Shown piece by piece: positions 40,901-53,611 of a DNA stretch of 64,000 nucleotides (its first letter is position 1; every line of letters starts with the position of its first letter). Position numbers and translations under genes: made by a program. A model generated the notes under the pieces. It was not told the origin of the DNA and did no database searches. It saw only the letters and a program-made list of their open reading frames with translations. Source of the DNA: Perca fluviatilis (taxonomy: Eukaryota; Chordata; Actinopteri; Perciformes; Percidae). The stretch lies in assembly GCF_010015445.1 (NCBI RefSeq), contig NC_053127.1, positions 11,195,776 to 11,259,775 of the forward strand. Reading direction: 5' to 3'.

Positions 40901-43900
40901 AATTGAGATCATTTCCCTAAAAGAGGAAAATCTCTGACAGAGAAGGCCTCTGCTAACCAATGAGTGTACTTCCCACTATGGCAGTTTTACCCAGTTGATT
41001 TCTGTTTGGCATATTCACATTGCCATAATAACCAATCAGTGAGAAATTCAGGACTGATTCTATGATGGATCTGTAAAATATCACCACCAGCTTTCTGTCA
41101 ACATTAAAAACATTTCACCTCCGCAGAAAACGCAGTCTTTCTACAGTCTTTCTTGCATATTCCCTCAGTGTTCTCATCAAAACTAAATTAATGACAGACG
41201 TCTATATAGGAGTTTAGGAGGACAAGTCAGCAAGCATGTCCAATACACATTCTGGACTGTAGCAATAATTAAGGGGCATGTATTATTTTTGAAGATGTTT
41301 TAAGAAATTGTTTGCACTAAGCCAAAGTACCACAGCTGTATTATCCCATTAACAGTAATCAGTCAACTTAGAAAGTACCAGATAATCATTTAAACTGTTA
41401 AAATCAGCTTGACTTTTTGTCCCATTGTGAGGCCACTGTGAATGTAGCAGAAGTACTTGTTTTGTCGAATTGGTCTCATTGCGTGCACTGTTCCACTTCA
41501 CTGTCCTGACAGCTGCGAAAGCTGGCAGCTCCAGCAGCCCAGGACCATCCTCTTCCCCTTCCAATGTCAGCCAAGTCAGCGCCCTGTCCACCCAGCTATG
41601 TGACCGCCAGCACAAGGACTGCCTCTTTAGAGAGTTTCGCAAGCTCTGTGCCATGGTGGCAGAACACAACAGCTACAATGTCAAGACACAGATTATTGAA
41701 AAGTTCCTCAAGAAGGGCTCAGGTGGAGGTTGGTGTGTTAATCCGTTCTTTTTGTGTTTGTGTGCTTTAGCAGATTTTATGCACGACAGCATGTGACAGA
41801 ATCCAAGGCCAGGATTTCTACAGCAACATTTTTGTCGTTAATCTTCTTTTCTTCCATCATAGATAAGTTCCATGGAGATCTTTATCTGACGGTGAAGCTG
41901 CTCCTGCCAGGTGTGGTAAAAAGTGTCTACAACCTAAATGACAAGCAGATCGTAAAACTCTTCAGCCGCATATTCAAGTGCAACCAGGATGACATGGTGC
42001 GCGATCTGGAGCAGGTCAGTGTCCATATGTTCTCACACATAAACTCTTGTGCTTTGCGAATGTTAAAAAATATGCCACATGTGCTGAATGTTGTATTTTC
42101 GAATCAAAAACCTTCTCACCAGCGTTTATTCAGAGCATTTTTATTGATATTCTCAGATTAAAAATGCATGTCTCAAGGGATTTAATTCTGGCCAATTATA
42201 GTCTCTTGACATCGTGTCTTGAAAATGATGACAGAGGAACTAATTGTCAAAAAGAACACTTCAAATACTGTGGGTGTCTTCTCCTTTTTTTTAAGGGCGA
42301 TGTGTCTGAGACAGTGAGGATGTTCTTCGAGGAGAGTAAATCATTTCCCGCGGCTACCAAGAGCCTCCTGACCATTCAGGAAGTGGACGCCTCACTGACC
42401 CGCCTTGCCCAACTGACCAAGGAGGATGAGCAGCAGACTGAGCTGGAGGAAATTGCCAAAAAGTAATGCAGTACATCACCATTTATTATATCAATTGGTC
42501 TGGGTAGTACAACAGTACAGATATGTTAATTCAGTAAAATGATTAGTACCGGATACCTGCTATAATTAAAAACGTTCAAGGCTGTCTTTCCACCTTTCCA
42601 AAAACATGAACAATCATGTGGCACGGTTCAGCGTAGAGACTTTAATGGTGTTTTGCAGTTGGCCCTTTGGCTGCACCTAGTCAATCCCATGCCGCACTGA
42701 TTTGCGCTTCCATTACCAGTTTAAACGCGCTGGGTTGCGCCCTTAATGGACAGTCTTCGGAGTTGGGCAAGTACTCAACTCATGTCTGTGCAGCAGACCA
42801 GAGAGAAATACATTTCATACAAGTCTGTCTTTTCAGCTCTCAAGTAGTTTCTAACTGGATCTCTGTGGTTTGAAGTTTAGTTCCTCCCCGGCGTCCCTGT
42901 TTGTGCCTTCAGATATCTTTATTTTACGGTTTCTTGTTCGCTTTCAGCTGTATAGGAGTCGTTAAGTTACTGCTGATGAAAACCCGACATTTCCTAAATT
43001 TTGCTGCTTCATAATAAAAGCTTTTAAATAACAATATCACCAGGGACTCATATTGTGAAAAAAATTTTTAGGAAATGAAATGTTTATCCACCATTTCACA
43101 GCCATGGATCAGTCTGCTGCTTTTAAATTTCATCGACTGGAGACACACTTTTAAGCGGGTAACCCTGTTGTAATGCAGATGAAAATCCCTGCCATGCTGG
43201 GCTGACGCGCCGGGTTAAGCCAAGCTAGCAAATGGGTATGGAATAGGGGCTTAATTTACCTAGTCTGTGACCAACTGATGTTTAAAGGAAACACGACTCC
43301 AGCCAGAATTAGAATCCAGCCAATTGGCTGTGTCACACAGCATCAACAGAGTGCAGGGCTGCATTTTATTCTAGAATCATATTTGTTTTGTGTGTTTTGT
43401 CCTTGTGCCGCAAATACTCATCAGTACACAAAATGCGTTCACTTAATCTGCGGCTGAAAATGGTCTCCAACAAATGCTCTTTTTACTACTATTTGAGTTT
43501 AGAAAGAATCCCACACGCTGACCATTACGCAAGCAATTATTTATTTAGAAAATACAACGTTTTGGTCTTAGACCTTCATCAGGTAAATTCACACATTACC
43601 TGATGAAGGTATATTTGGTCACATCCAACGCACCTGCCCGACAAAAGAGGTGTGCAACAAAGCTTTCCTACGTTACTACCATTTGAGTAACCCCTGCTAA
43701 AATACGTCAGTATCCAGCTGTTTTAGAAAATTTCCCTTAGCTTAAAACTATAGATTTATGACCCATTTTTCAAATGTGTTCAATATAATCAAAAATGTTC
43801 TGTGGCTGAGTACTATTGACAGGGGTAGGGAAGTCAGACAGACTAACCTAATGTATCTAAATGTATGCTAACACTAGTTATACTAATAACACAAGTCATC

Positions 43901-46578
43901 ATGTCTGGCTGTGTCTTTTGTAGTCAAACCTCTCCACATGATGTAGATGATTCATTGTGGTGCTAGAACGGTCAGTAATTGTTTAAATAGTTTTTCTTTT
44001 AAATGCACACAGTTTACTACACAAATGTGTAAAAGCCAGGGAGACAGATTATGTGATTTCTTTTCACAGTATTTGTAAGTGTTGCTGTTATTTGTTTCCA
44101 CTTGTTTTGCTTGCTTGTTTTGCACTTTTCCCTTTTTGTGTGTCTGCCTGAGGCATGTCTAACACACACATACTCACATACTAGACATCTGTTTTTGGCG
44201 TTCTACCCTCCACAGTAGCAGATGCTGGAGTGGGTCTATGTTTATTGTCAAAAACAAAATAACATCTTGCCAGCTGTAAACAGACATTTATTGTGCTGTA
44301 CTGAATAATAGGTCTACTTGTCATGACATTGATGAGCAGTTTTTTTCTGAATTACTTAGTTTCTGTGAATTACACTAATACAAAGTAATGTAATTATCTT
44401 ATACTTATTACTTATGTAGGGCTTTTTAAGAACCTTTCTGGTCATAACCTGCTAGATTTCTGCTTGATGAAATGCTGTAATACTGCCGAATTTGCCTTAC
44501 AATTTCACCCCAGTGATGATCTGCATTCTGTTTTCATCATAGATGTACCGGTAACGACCTAAAATGCATCATTCGGCTTATTAAACATGACTTGAAGATG
44601 AACTCCGGAGCAAAACATGTGTAAGTATCTTTTTCTTCTGCCTAGAAGTTAATATGCACTGTTCTTTAGTCACATTGAAGAAGGATTATATTTTGATACC
44701 GATCTTGAGCTCCTCTTTCGTTATTGCCCGTTATGCAGCTTAGATGCAGTGGATCCAAATGCTTACGATGCCTTCAAGGCCTCGCGTAATCTGGGTGACG
44801 TGATTGAACGGGTGTTGAGGAATCAGCAGGACGCGTCTAATGGCTCAGGACCCAGGAAACTCCTCACTGTGGAGGCCACGCTCATGACCCCCGTTCAGCC
44901 CATGTTGGTGAGTACCACCACTCAAATGTGAAAAATGTTTACACTCAGTTTTCAACAGTTCTTCCTGATTTAAAGGAACACGCCGACTTATTGGGACTTT
45001 AACTTATTCACCGTATCCCCCAGAGTTAGATAAGTCCATACATACCCTTCTCATCTCCGTGCGTGTCGTAACTCTGTCTGATGCGCCCATCACTAGCCTA
45101 GCTTAGCACAGATCCTGGAGCTAACCGGCTCCATCTAGCCTACAGCTCCCAATAAGTGACAAAATAATGCCAACATTTTCCTATTTACATGTTGTGATTT
45201 GTATAGTCACAGCGTGTACAAATAACAAGGTCACATGAGACACAGCCATCTTCTAACCGTATACAAACTGGGAACTATATTCTCAGAAGGTGAAGCACTG
45301 CTACTTGGGCGCAGTGATTTCCTCGCAGAACTCCAGGCGAACTTTCTGCTCCTCACCACAGGGCTTCAGGTGCTGCGAGCAAATCACTCCGCCCAAATAG
45401 CAGAAGTAGCAGTGCTTTGATTTTGGAAAATAATGTAAATGCGATTATTATTATTTTTATAATTTTTTTTTTTTTCACCAATATTGCGATTTAATATCCG
45501 ATTATCTTTTAAGCTCTTTGTCTTCTGTATTAGTCAACAAAGACAAGCAATAAATCATTGTTTAGTATGAAGAACACAAGATTAGATAGATTAAACTGTC
45601 GTAGATGGTTTTGTGTTGATACAGGTTCGTAGTGTTACGCCGTGAGGTAGCAACGTTACCTGAAGCTGCACATCATCTTCTTTTCTGAAACCAAAATAGT
45701 CCCACACAAGTGACATACTGTTCCTATTCGGGACTAAAGTTTCTGTCGATCCTGAGGCTATTGTACAACAGGACAAGGTACGGCGTAGTGTTAGCGTGCC
45801 AAGTTGATGCTTTCTCTGCGGAGTGCAGACTGCTTTGCTCTCGCGATTTAAGAAATGAATTAAGAAATCACGTTTTAACATATCGCGATATTATTGCAAA
45901 TGCGATTCATCGTTCAGCCCTAGTACAGAGGAGACTTTTCTTAACTGAAAACAGCTTCTCTCTTGCCACCTGTATCATTATTGCTCTTTCCTTCATTAAC
46001 AAGTAGGTCTTACTTTTGTAGTGTAGTGACCGTAATTTCTATTGGTTATGATAACCCTGTTAAAGTAATTGCTGGGATCATGGAACAGAGCAACATCTCT
46101 TAAATGCAGTCAGATGTTCAGACAGGTAGACAGGTAAGCCAGTAGTTTAGCCAGATTACAGTATCTAAAGCACTTTTCTCACCCAGGGTTTTGTTTTCAA
46201 CCTGCCTGATTGCCTGACTGCTTGTGTTTCTTGACCCATCACACTTTTTTTCAGTCATGGCACAGTTGTTTTCCCATATCTCACCAGTCACTCGGTTAAA
46301 GTTTGGCTCACTTTTGCCACTGGAGCAACTAGGGGAAACTTTTAATGGAAAGTGATTGTATGTCAGAATGTGGTTCCTTGCTGAGGGCTTGTTGTTTTCC
46401 TTTGTGATTTCAGGCGGAGGCATGTAAATCCGTTGAGTACGCCATGAAGAAATGCCCCAACGGGATGTACTCTGAGATCAAGTATGATGGGGAACGTGTG
46501 CAAGTCCATAAGAACGGAGACCACTTCAGCTACTTCAGCCGCAGCCTCAAGCCAGTGTTACCACACAAAGTCAGTCTT

Positions 46579-46647
<69 letters not shown>

Positions 46648-49600
46648 CCTGTGAGGCTGTATAACAATTAGTATGACTATGCATGTCATAATAGAATCTC
46701 TTCAGGTTTGCCCCTGCAGGATTAACAATTTAAATGTATTTTCACAGCATGAAATTCAGACCTTTCCCCACAGGGATTTTCCAGCATTTGCTCTATCAGC
46801 GTGAGGCTGAGAGCCTTAAACATCCTGTTGTTTAACATGTTCATTAGCCCTTTCAAACCACTAGAGGTTGCTGCTGTGCACCCATTATATACCTCAGAAC
46901 AATCTTGAACCCCAGTGAACTTCAGTAAAGAACACCAAGCACTAAGACACACTCCTTTTTTATGAGTGAGGATATGTACCAGCAATGTGCTTCCACCCAT
47001 CCAAATGCTTAGGGAGGCTTCTCTACTTCTTTTTTTTCTTACTTTTCTCACAATACTGCAGGGTTTTTAAATGTAAAAGTCCAAAAGTGTTACCAAGCTC
47101 TTACTTCGTCCTCACACATTAGTATTGATGATATCTGGCGGTACACTCCTTGGTTACTCAGCTTCTGAGCAGCTATATTAGAACCTGCGTTACTATCTTT
47201 CCCTCCTGCAACATGTTTCTGTTATAGTATGGCCACCTTTTCGCCTGTTATCTTGGACTGCCCTGCCCATGCTACCCATCAACCAAAAGGGTGATTAATT
47301 ATGGACCCTCAGCCACAGTAATCAGGCAATTTATGTTAATGTTAGGTTAACATTCTGTGGGGAGGGAAATGGTATTTCCAGTTTTTTATTCTAAGTGATA
47401 ACACTGTAGATCAGAACATGAAAAGTGGATACAAGCCCAAATGAGAAAGATCAAATGTATTTGTAAAACTTTTTTATCATTTCATATACACATCTACATC
47501 AGGTTAATGCACCTTATTTACACAATATCTTTTTACAGTGTCAAGCCTATGACAATCCTGGGACAGTGCCATTCTCTCAAGTCTTGCTGTAACAGTATCG
47601 AATGTGTCATGTTTCTACTCCGTACCTAAGCCCCGTGTGTGTCCATGTTGCTGTTTCAGGTGGCCCATTTCAAGAACTACATCCCCCAGGCTTTCCCCGG
47701 AGGCCACAGTATGATATTGGATGCTGAAGTCCTTCTAATTGACACAAAGACAAGTAAACCCCTGCCCTTTGGGACTTTGGGTGTACACAAGGTGAGAACG
47801 CCACAGCCAATTGGCACTTGTTTCCAACTTTTTTCTTTTTGTACATGATTTGGTCATTGTTGTGACCCCTCACACATTCCTCTCCCTTCAGAAAGCAGCG
47901 TTTCAAGATGCCAACGTGTGCCTTTTTGTTTTCGACTGCATCTACTTCAACGGTGTGAGTCTCATGGAGAGGTAATGCGTTTTCGTTCCATTCATTGTCT
48001 TAAACACGTCTTTTTAATTCCAATGTACAAAGAATAACACATTGTGGCAATTTTTCAAACGTGTACTTTATAACACTTTAAGACACTCCATCCAAACCTA
48101 TTCCATTTATGCACGGTCATCATATTCTTCAGGCCTCTGTGTGAACGCAGAAAGTTCCTGCATGACAACATGGTTGAAGTCACCAACAGGATCCTGTTCT
48201 CAGAGATGAAGCACGTCACTGTAAGTAAAACTCTGACTTTGTCTTTCTGCTGAATGTATACATCTGTAATACCTTATATCATATATGTGTGTTATGTTTG
48301 TGTCAGAGGGCAGGAGATCTGGCTGAAATGATAACTCGTGTCATCAGAGAGGGACTTGAAGGCCTGGTGCTCAAAGACTTGAAGGTTAGTTGATTTATTT
48401 TTTTTTATCTCCAAATGGAAAGAAACTGATGGGAATATGTATTTAATGCACGTGCCAGTGGAAAGAATGTGAACACAATGAGCAAGTTATACATCATGAC
48501 AATCACGCTTTGTATATCTGTATGTCTCAGGGCTCCTATGAACCAGGAAAGCGCCATTGGCTGAAGGTGAAGAAGGACTATTTGAACGAAGGGGCGATGG
48601 CAGACACAGCTGACCTAGTGGTGCTGGGGGCCTTCTATGGAAAAGGCTCAAACGGTCCGTAAAGCCCTAATTTATTTTTATTTCTTTATGCTGTGGACTT
48701 CCAAGAGTCTCTTCCACTTCTTGATGCTCTCATCTGTTCTGACAGTTTGTGTGCCCTTTTTTAATGCTTAGCCACTTCCTGTAAAATAAGGATAGTCACT
48801 CTGGGGACACCCAAATGAGCTAACTAAGACAGTTTTACTATTGGTCTTAATTTTAATAATGATGTTTTAAGTTGTTTTTACCATCAGGCGGACCATTTTT
48901 GCAAACACTGTTCAGGTTTTATTAGTAGTAGTCTCTATCCTTGATGGGATTGCTCCGTTGCCTTGGGCTTCCTTTGTTGGCATTTTAAACTCTGGTTGAT
49001 TTATGAGGACTATGGTTAACTGCTCCTCAGACCTCTGCAGGGTAAATCCAGACAGCTAGCTAGACTATCGGTCCAATCTGAGTCGTCTGTTGCACGACCA
49101 AAACAACTTTTGAACGTACACAAGTTCCACCAAATCAAGTCCCTTCACGAGACTATTTTGCAACGGCACTGCGGCTTATCGCCGATGTTTAGCACCGCCC
49201 AAGACCATTGTGATTGACCAGAGCACGTTTTCCTCCCATCCCTGAATGCTATGTGGAGTAGCCAGACCCTCCTCTAGCACGCTTTGGAGGAGGGTCTGGC
49301 AAAGCGAGACTATATTAGTACTGACACTTAATATGTATCTTGGAAATTATATGAACATAATTTTTATTAAACATTACAATAGGATTTGGTATAAAAACAC
49401 TAAAAACTGTGTACCCTTGTAGATCAGTGGGTTAAAACTCTATAACATTATGAATACAAACACCCAGAGTCCAGCATAGTGACATTTCATGTGAAAAATA
49501 TGCGGATGGAACATGGTGCAAAGGAGAGGATGCCATTGGGTAAAGCATATAAGCAGACAAGAAATGGGAGCCATGGAAGCACAACACATGCCAAAACAAA

Positions 49601-52600
49601 GGCACAAATCTCAAAAGCATGTCTAATGAAGACAGCTCAGGCAGCGTGAAGACAAGCTAATGGAGGAGAAACAACGAATCAGATTTAAACACTTATACTG
49701 TGGGACAAAAGTGGGAAGTAGAAAATAACCGTTGGGAAAAAATTATCAGTGGATTTAAGGGAGGCTAGTTTTGGGAATTTATGTGAAACTATACAGTGTA
49801 GGAGTGTATGTTCAAAGCCCGTGGAGGGACTATCTAATGGGTCTGCATAGTCTCCACCGGTAGCACTGGTCAATGGTTGATGGCAGTAACGTTAGCACTA
49901 GTAGTATGGATGGCGACATGATTGAAAACGGAGATCCCAGAGATTCGGCAGACAAGCAGCAAGACATTTCCAATCATCCTTGGCCTTTTCTGAGAGAGAT
50001 GTTGTGTGAGATAGTAGGCATTAAGAATGACTGTTAGATGTAACTCTAAAAGTATGGGGAACTTCTTAATTGTCTGTTTAGTAATTCATATTTTATCCTT
50101 TATTTTCTTTCCTGAAGCCATATTTGAGCACACACACATACAGTACATGTAGATTCCTTTTAAATGTTAAGGGGAAGATTAAAAAAAAGAGAAACTGCCC
50201 CTCCTAATGCCAAATGTGTTCTTCTACCCACCAGGGGGCATCATGTCTAGTTTTCTAATGGGCTGTTATGACCCACATTCCAAGAAATGGTGCACAGTCA
50301 CCAAGTGCTCCGGAGGCTACGATGACGCCACCTTGGCCCGGCTCCAGAAAGAGCTGGATGTGATCAAAATCAGCAAGGTCAGAGAGGATCCACTTAGAGG
50401 CCTGCCTGGAATATTGAGCTGATGTAATAAAATCAAGGATTAATCTTTTGTGCGCGCGTCTTTGTGTAGGACCCGAGCAAAATCCCAGGTTGGCTGAAAA
50501 TCATCAAGAACTATTATCCGGACTTCATTATTCGTGATCCTCAGGTGAGATTTCACTATTCAGCACATTTGAATTTCCCAATGGGTCTGTTCATGCACAG
50601 CCAATTGTATTTCTGCAGACCTTTTTAAATAGTCATAAGTAAAAAAAAAAAGCATCTCTTGCAATATGTCTTTCTCCAAATAAATTCCTCTCAACGGTAT
50701 TGAGATCATGAGTACCCATGCTGCAGAGCTGGGAGGCATTTTCAACCTGAAAGTAGTCTTATGTGAAAACAAACGCGTTTAACTTCAGAGATTGAAAACA
50801 TTTGCTAGAAATGACCCTTTCTGGCTTTCAAGTCTGAAAATAGAATGTAATAATGGAATCCACAAACTTTTTTTGTTTTCTTTCTGAGACTGCATTTGAA
50901 CAGAAGTCAGATTTAAATTATTTATTTTTTCATTGTATGGAGAAGCAGTCATGTATTTGCCTTGTCATTCATGTTTAGTTTTACCTGCTGTTGTTTTCTC
51001 TGCTGCAGCAAGCACCTGTCTGGGAGATCACAGGCGCAGAGTTTTCCAAATCCGAAATGCACACCGCTGATGGCATCTCTATCCGCTTTCCCCGCATGAC
51101 ACGCATTCGTGATGACAAGGACTGGAAGACTGCTACCAACTTGCACCAGCTTAAAGTAGGACATCGCATCACATTGACAAATGAGTTGAAATATTGTCCG
51201 AGGCAGTAAAACACGCCTGAATGCAACACAGGTCTTCAATCTCTCGTGACAGAAAACATTACATTTCTTGGCTAAAGTCCATGTGGTCATTTCATCACTC
51301 TGCTTAGGAGCTCTACCGCATATCAAAGGAGAACTGTGACTTTAAAGTGACAGCTGGACCATCTACATCCAACGATGACAAGGGCTCCTCAGGAGGGGAC
51401 AGCGGACGAAGCTCCCCGTCGTCTTCGTCCCACGGAAGTGCTCCACCCAAGAAGACCAGTAAGTACACAAACCACCGACATCAAGGGGACAAGAACTTTG
51501 TAGCATCACTTTGACTATTTTCATACCCTTTTAATGTCCAAAATGACGCAATACTTTATCATTTTTTAAATATTTAAAGCTATAACAGGTTTGTAATGAG
51601 ACGGGATGTTTACTGATGGTTTTACCTATACAATGCCAGAGAATGAGGAATGTCCATGTAAAAAAAGTCATAGTACAGTATGTCATAAAAGAATATTAAA
51701 GTTGCTGATTTTCTGAACATTTCTAATCAATCGATTCATTTCAGCTCTAGTTCAGACCGGGAAAAAAAGCAAATATTTTCCTCAGCCGGAGGGTTTTTGC
51801 AGTACATGTTTATTCACCTCTCAACAGCCAGTATGTATGTACCAAGAGTAAATACATTAGCTAGCAATGTTCATATTGCGACTTTAATTAGACCAGTAAA
51901 ACAGTAAGAGATGGTTGGTGGACTCAGGAAAAATAGTACTTTTAATTTTGATAAAATCATCAATAACGTGCACTCTTCACAGACAGCACACCCAAACCAA
52001 AGGTGGTGAAGTCCCAGCCTCGCACTCCTGGCTCAGAAGCATCCAGTGCCAAGAAGGTATTTATTGCACAGCACACAGTATGTTCACGTGATTCATCATT
52101 ACAGTATTGCTGTCAACAGTGTGAATGAGTGAACTGTTCTCTGTCCGATCAGGTGAAGAAGAGTGAAAGTGTTCACAGCAATGGACAAAGCAAAACAAAG
52201 CCAGCCTCTCAACTACTAGAGCCAAGGAATGACAAGGTTGGTCAACAAAGACCAGTCCAGCTTCCACATACTCAAACAATGGTGCTTGTACTACGGAGTA
52301 GAAAAGCTTTGATGTAAAAAAGAAAATCTAAAATGGCTCTTTATCGGTACAGCTATTCAAAATAACCTTTCTACCAGTTAACACTAAGGTGACTTACAGC
52401 TCGGGTCTTATTTTTGTAGCTCTGGTCCTAAGGTTCTGTCAATTATGATAATGTATTGTAACTCCTGACATCTGGGGATATTGTTGAGGTTTGCCATAGT
52501 GTGATAAGTTGCTTGATTTTTAATTTAACATTACATTTAAAATACTTTTTTGTGTTTTACAACACTTCAGTAACACAAGATGACTTTTTTTATTTTAACA

Positions 52601-52932
52601 TGTTGGCCTAAATTATTAATTGAATGCTAATGCAGCTTGACCACAACTTAAAATTGGAGCAGTCTGCTCACATGTGTCCTCTGCCTCTTTTTCTGTAGAC
52701 GCTGCTGGACATCTTCAGTGGGGTGAAGCTTTTCCTGCCCGTTTCAGTGCAGGACTTTGACAAACTGAGGCGGTACTTTGTGGCGTATGACGGAGACCTC
52801 GTACAGGACTACGACGCCGCCTCAGCCACACATACGCTGGCTGAACCTGAAGACGACAGCAAGGCCCAGAGAGTGTCACCAAGCTGGATCTGGGAATGTA
52901 TCCGCAAGAGGCGGGTCGTACCTCCCTGTTAA
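37953..52932 (+). CDS. lig3: DNA ligase III, complete coding region
   Basis: This ATP-dependent ligase seals nicks in base-excision and single-strand-break repair with XRCC1, and is the only mitochondrial ligase in vertebrates. Coding exons: 37953-38496, 40514-40642, 41513-41728, 41863-42014, 42296-42462, 44543-44620, 44739-44907, 46414-46569, 47660-47791, 47892-47971, 48133-48220, 48307-48384, 48531-48654, 50235-50377, 50470-50544, 51009-51155, 51308-51458, 51983-52056, 52153-52236, 52699-52932. Phases agree throughout, giving 1006 residues (human 1009). Residues 1-86 are a mitochondrial presequence; M87 (38211) begins the nuclear form. The zinc finger uses C104, C107, H138 and C141. The catalytic lysine is K508 in KYDGER; later motifs include EGLVLK (655-660) and WLKVKKDY (673-680). 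A Ser/Lys-rich linker leads to the BRCT domain (930-1006). The start was chosen as the first in-frame ATG of exon 2. Confidence 0.97.
39381..40450. mobile_element. TTAA-flanked element with internal tandem triplication in lig3 intron 2
   Basis: TTAA occurs at 39377-39380 and 40451-40454. The ends AGGGGAACTATTATA and TATTATGYACACT-like sequence form imperfect inverted repeats. Inside, a unit of about 180-200 bp with GGCTT.TRAACCAAATRCTAC recurs from about 39704, 39906 and 40088. It is non-coding and belongs, by memory, to a widespread perciform family. Confidence 0.6.
43572..43610. repeat. Perfect 15-bp hairpin in lig3 intron 6
   Basis: ACCTTCATCAGGTAA at 43572-43586 is exactly complementary to 43596-43610, with a 9-base loop. 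The ACGTTTTGGTC..CTGATGAAGG context resembles a dispersed teleost repeat end, so it is probably repeat-derived. Confidence 0.7.
44974..45417. mobile_element. TTAA-associated perciform repeat with inner palindrome, lig3 intron 8
   Basis: Preceded by TTAA (44970-44973), it starts AGGAACACGCCGACTTATTG and contains CCTAGCTTAGCACAGATCC, a combination I recall as an abundant percomorph repeat. The end is a fold-back: AAGCACTGCTACTTGGGC near 45293 pairs with CAGAAGTAGCAGTGCTT near 45402-45417. Confidence 0.55.
45425..45930. mobile_element. hAT-like miniature element in lig3 intron 8
   Basis: AT-rich start with GCGATT motifs, and an end ATCGCGATATTATTGCAAATGCGATTCAT split by short changes, followed by CAGCCCTAG. 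This resembles a common fish hAT-type miniature element. It is non-coding and its left end is approximate. Confidence 0.45.
46582..46648. repeat. (CA)n microsatellite in lig3 intron 9
   Basis: A pure CA tract begins 12 bases after the donor of the exon that carries the catalytic lysine (exon ends 46569). Confidence 0.95.
48928..49312. mobile_element. Non-autonomous hAT-like element, copy B, in lig3 intron 14
   Basis: A 385-bp relative of 256-713, flanked by an exact 8-bp duplication TATTAGTA (48920-48927 and 49313-49320). The ends GTAGTCTC and GCGAGACTA are inverted repeats. The right-end hairpin is kept, with one base pair changed on both sides relative to copy A. Confidence 0.78.
51657..51692 (+). 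repeat. Single stray unit of the downstream minisatellite in lig3 intron 18
   Basis: AAAAAAGTCATAGTACAGTATGTCATAAAAG, in two overlapping parts of under 20 bases, matches the 31-bp array unit at 53612-57720 with few changes. It is the only unit seen outside the array. Confidence 0.7.
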
Positions 52933-53545
52933 TAATAAAAACAAAAGAAAACACATTTTATACACTGTTAACTTTTCCCTGACCTATGGATATCTGTGTA
53001 ACTTAACTCTACATCCATGTTAAACCATATGAACATGGCTTTATGGTTTGGACACAAAGGCCAGATGTCACAATAAGTTTGAACAGGTTTGGGGGGGGAA
53101 TTACTGTGACACTAATCACTGTCCTCAGGTCATTTTAACTTATTCTTTCCAAGCCCTTTTTGTTTTGTACATGACAAAACAGAGGACACAAATGGTATAC
53201 ATTAGTTTTGACAATTTTCTGGTAATAGGAAGATCTTGAATACTAGGGATAGACGTAGCCAACTTACTGATGACATTTTTGATGAAATGGTTTGTTTGAG
53301 CAAATGGAAATGTATAGTTTTTGTAAGATTCAATACATTAATACTGTAAATCACGAAATGCGTTTTACAAGCTATGTAACAACTCTTGACATTGAAATGA
53401 ATATGCAGCAGGATTAAAAGCAGGGGTTTTATTTGCATCATGCATACATTTTTCTGCCTGAATGGAACATTGTGCAAGGTATTAAACCCTAGCTCATGAA
53501 CTTAATTTGTCTCCTGTTAGGAATAAACAAAATGCTGATAAAAAT
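52933..53545 (+). promoter_or_regulatory. lig3 3' UTR and poly(A) signal
   Basis: After the TAA at 52930-52932 the sequence is non-coding. A canonical AATAAA at 53522-53527, followed by GT-rich sequence (about 53547-53558), marks a likely cleavage site near 53545, just before the minisatellite. An earlier AATAAAAAC-like stretch at about 52933 is too close to the stop to be likely. Confidence 0.55.
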
Positions 53546-53611
53546 GTCTTGTGTTTTCTACAAATTGTGCTTGGAGTATTGCACCTACCTGCAGAAAAAG
53601 AGTCTGAGCTG

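Noticed and set aside
41470..42466. Long plus-strand frames spanning lig3 exons 4-6 into introns
   Set aside because: Only the spliced exon parts match DNA ligase III; the remaining codons are intron read-through.
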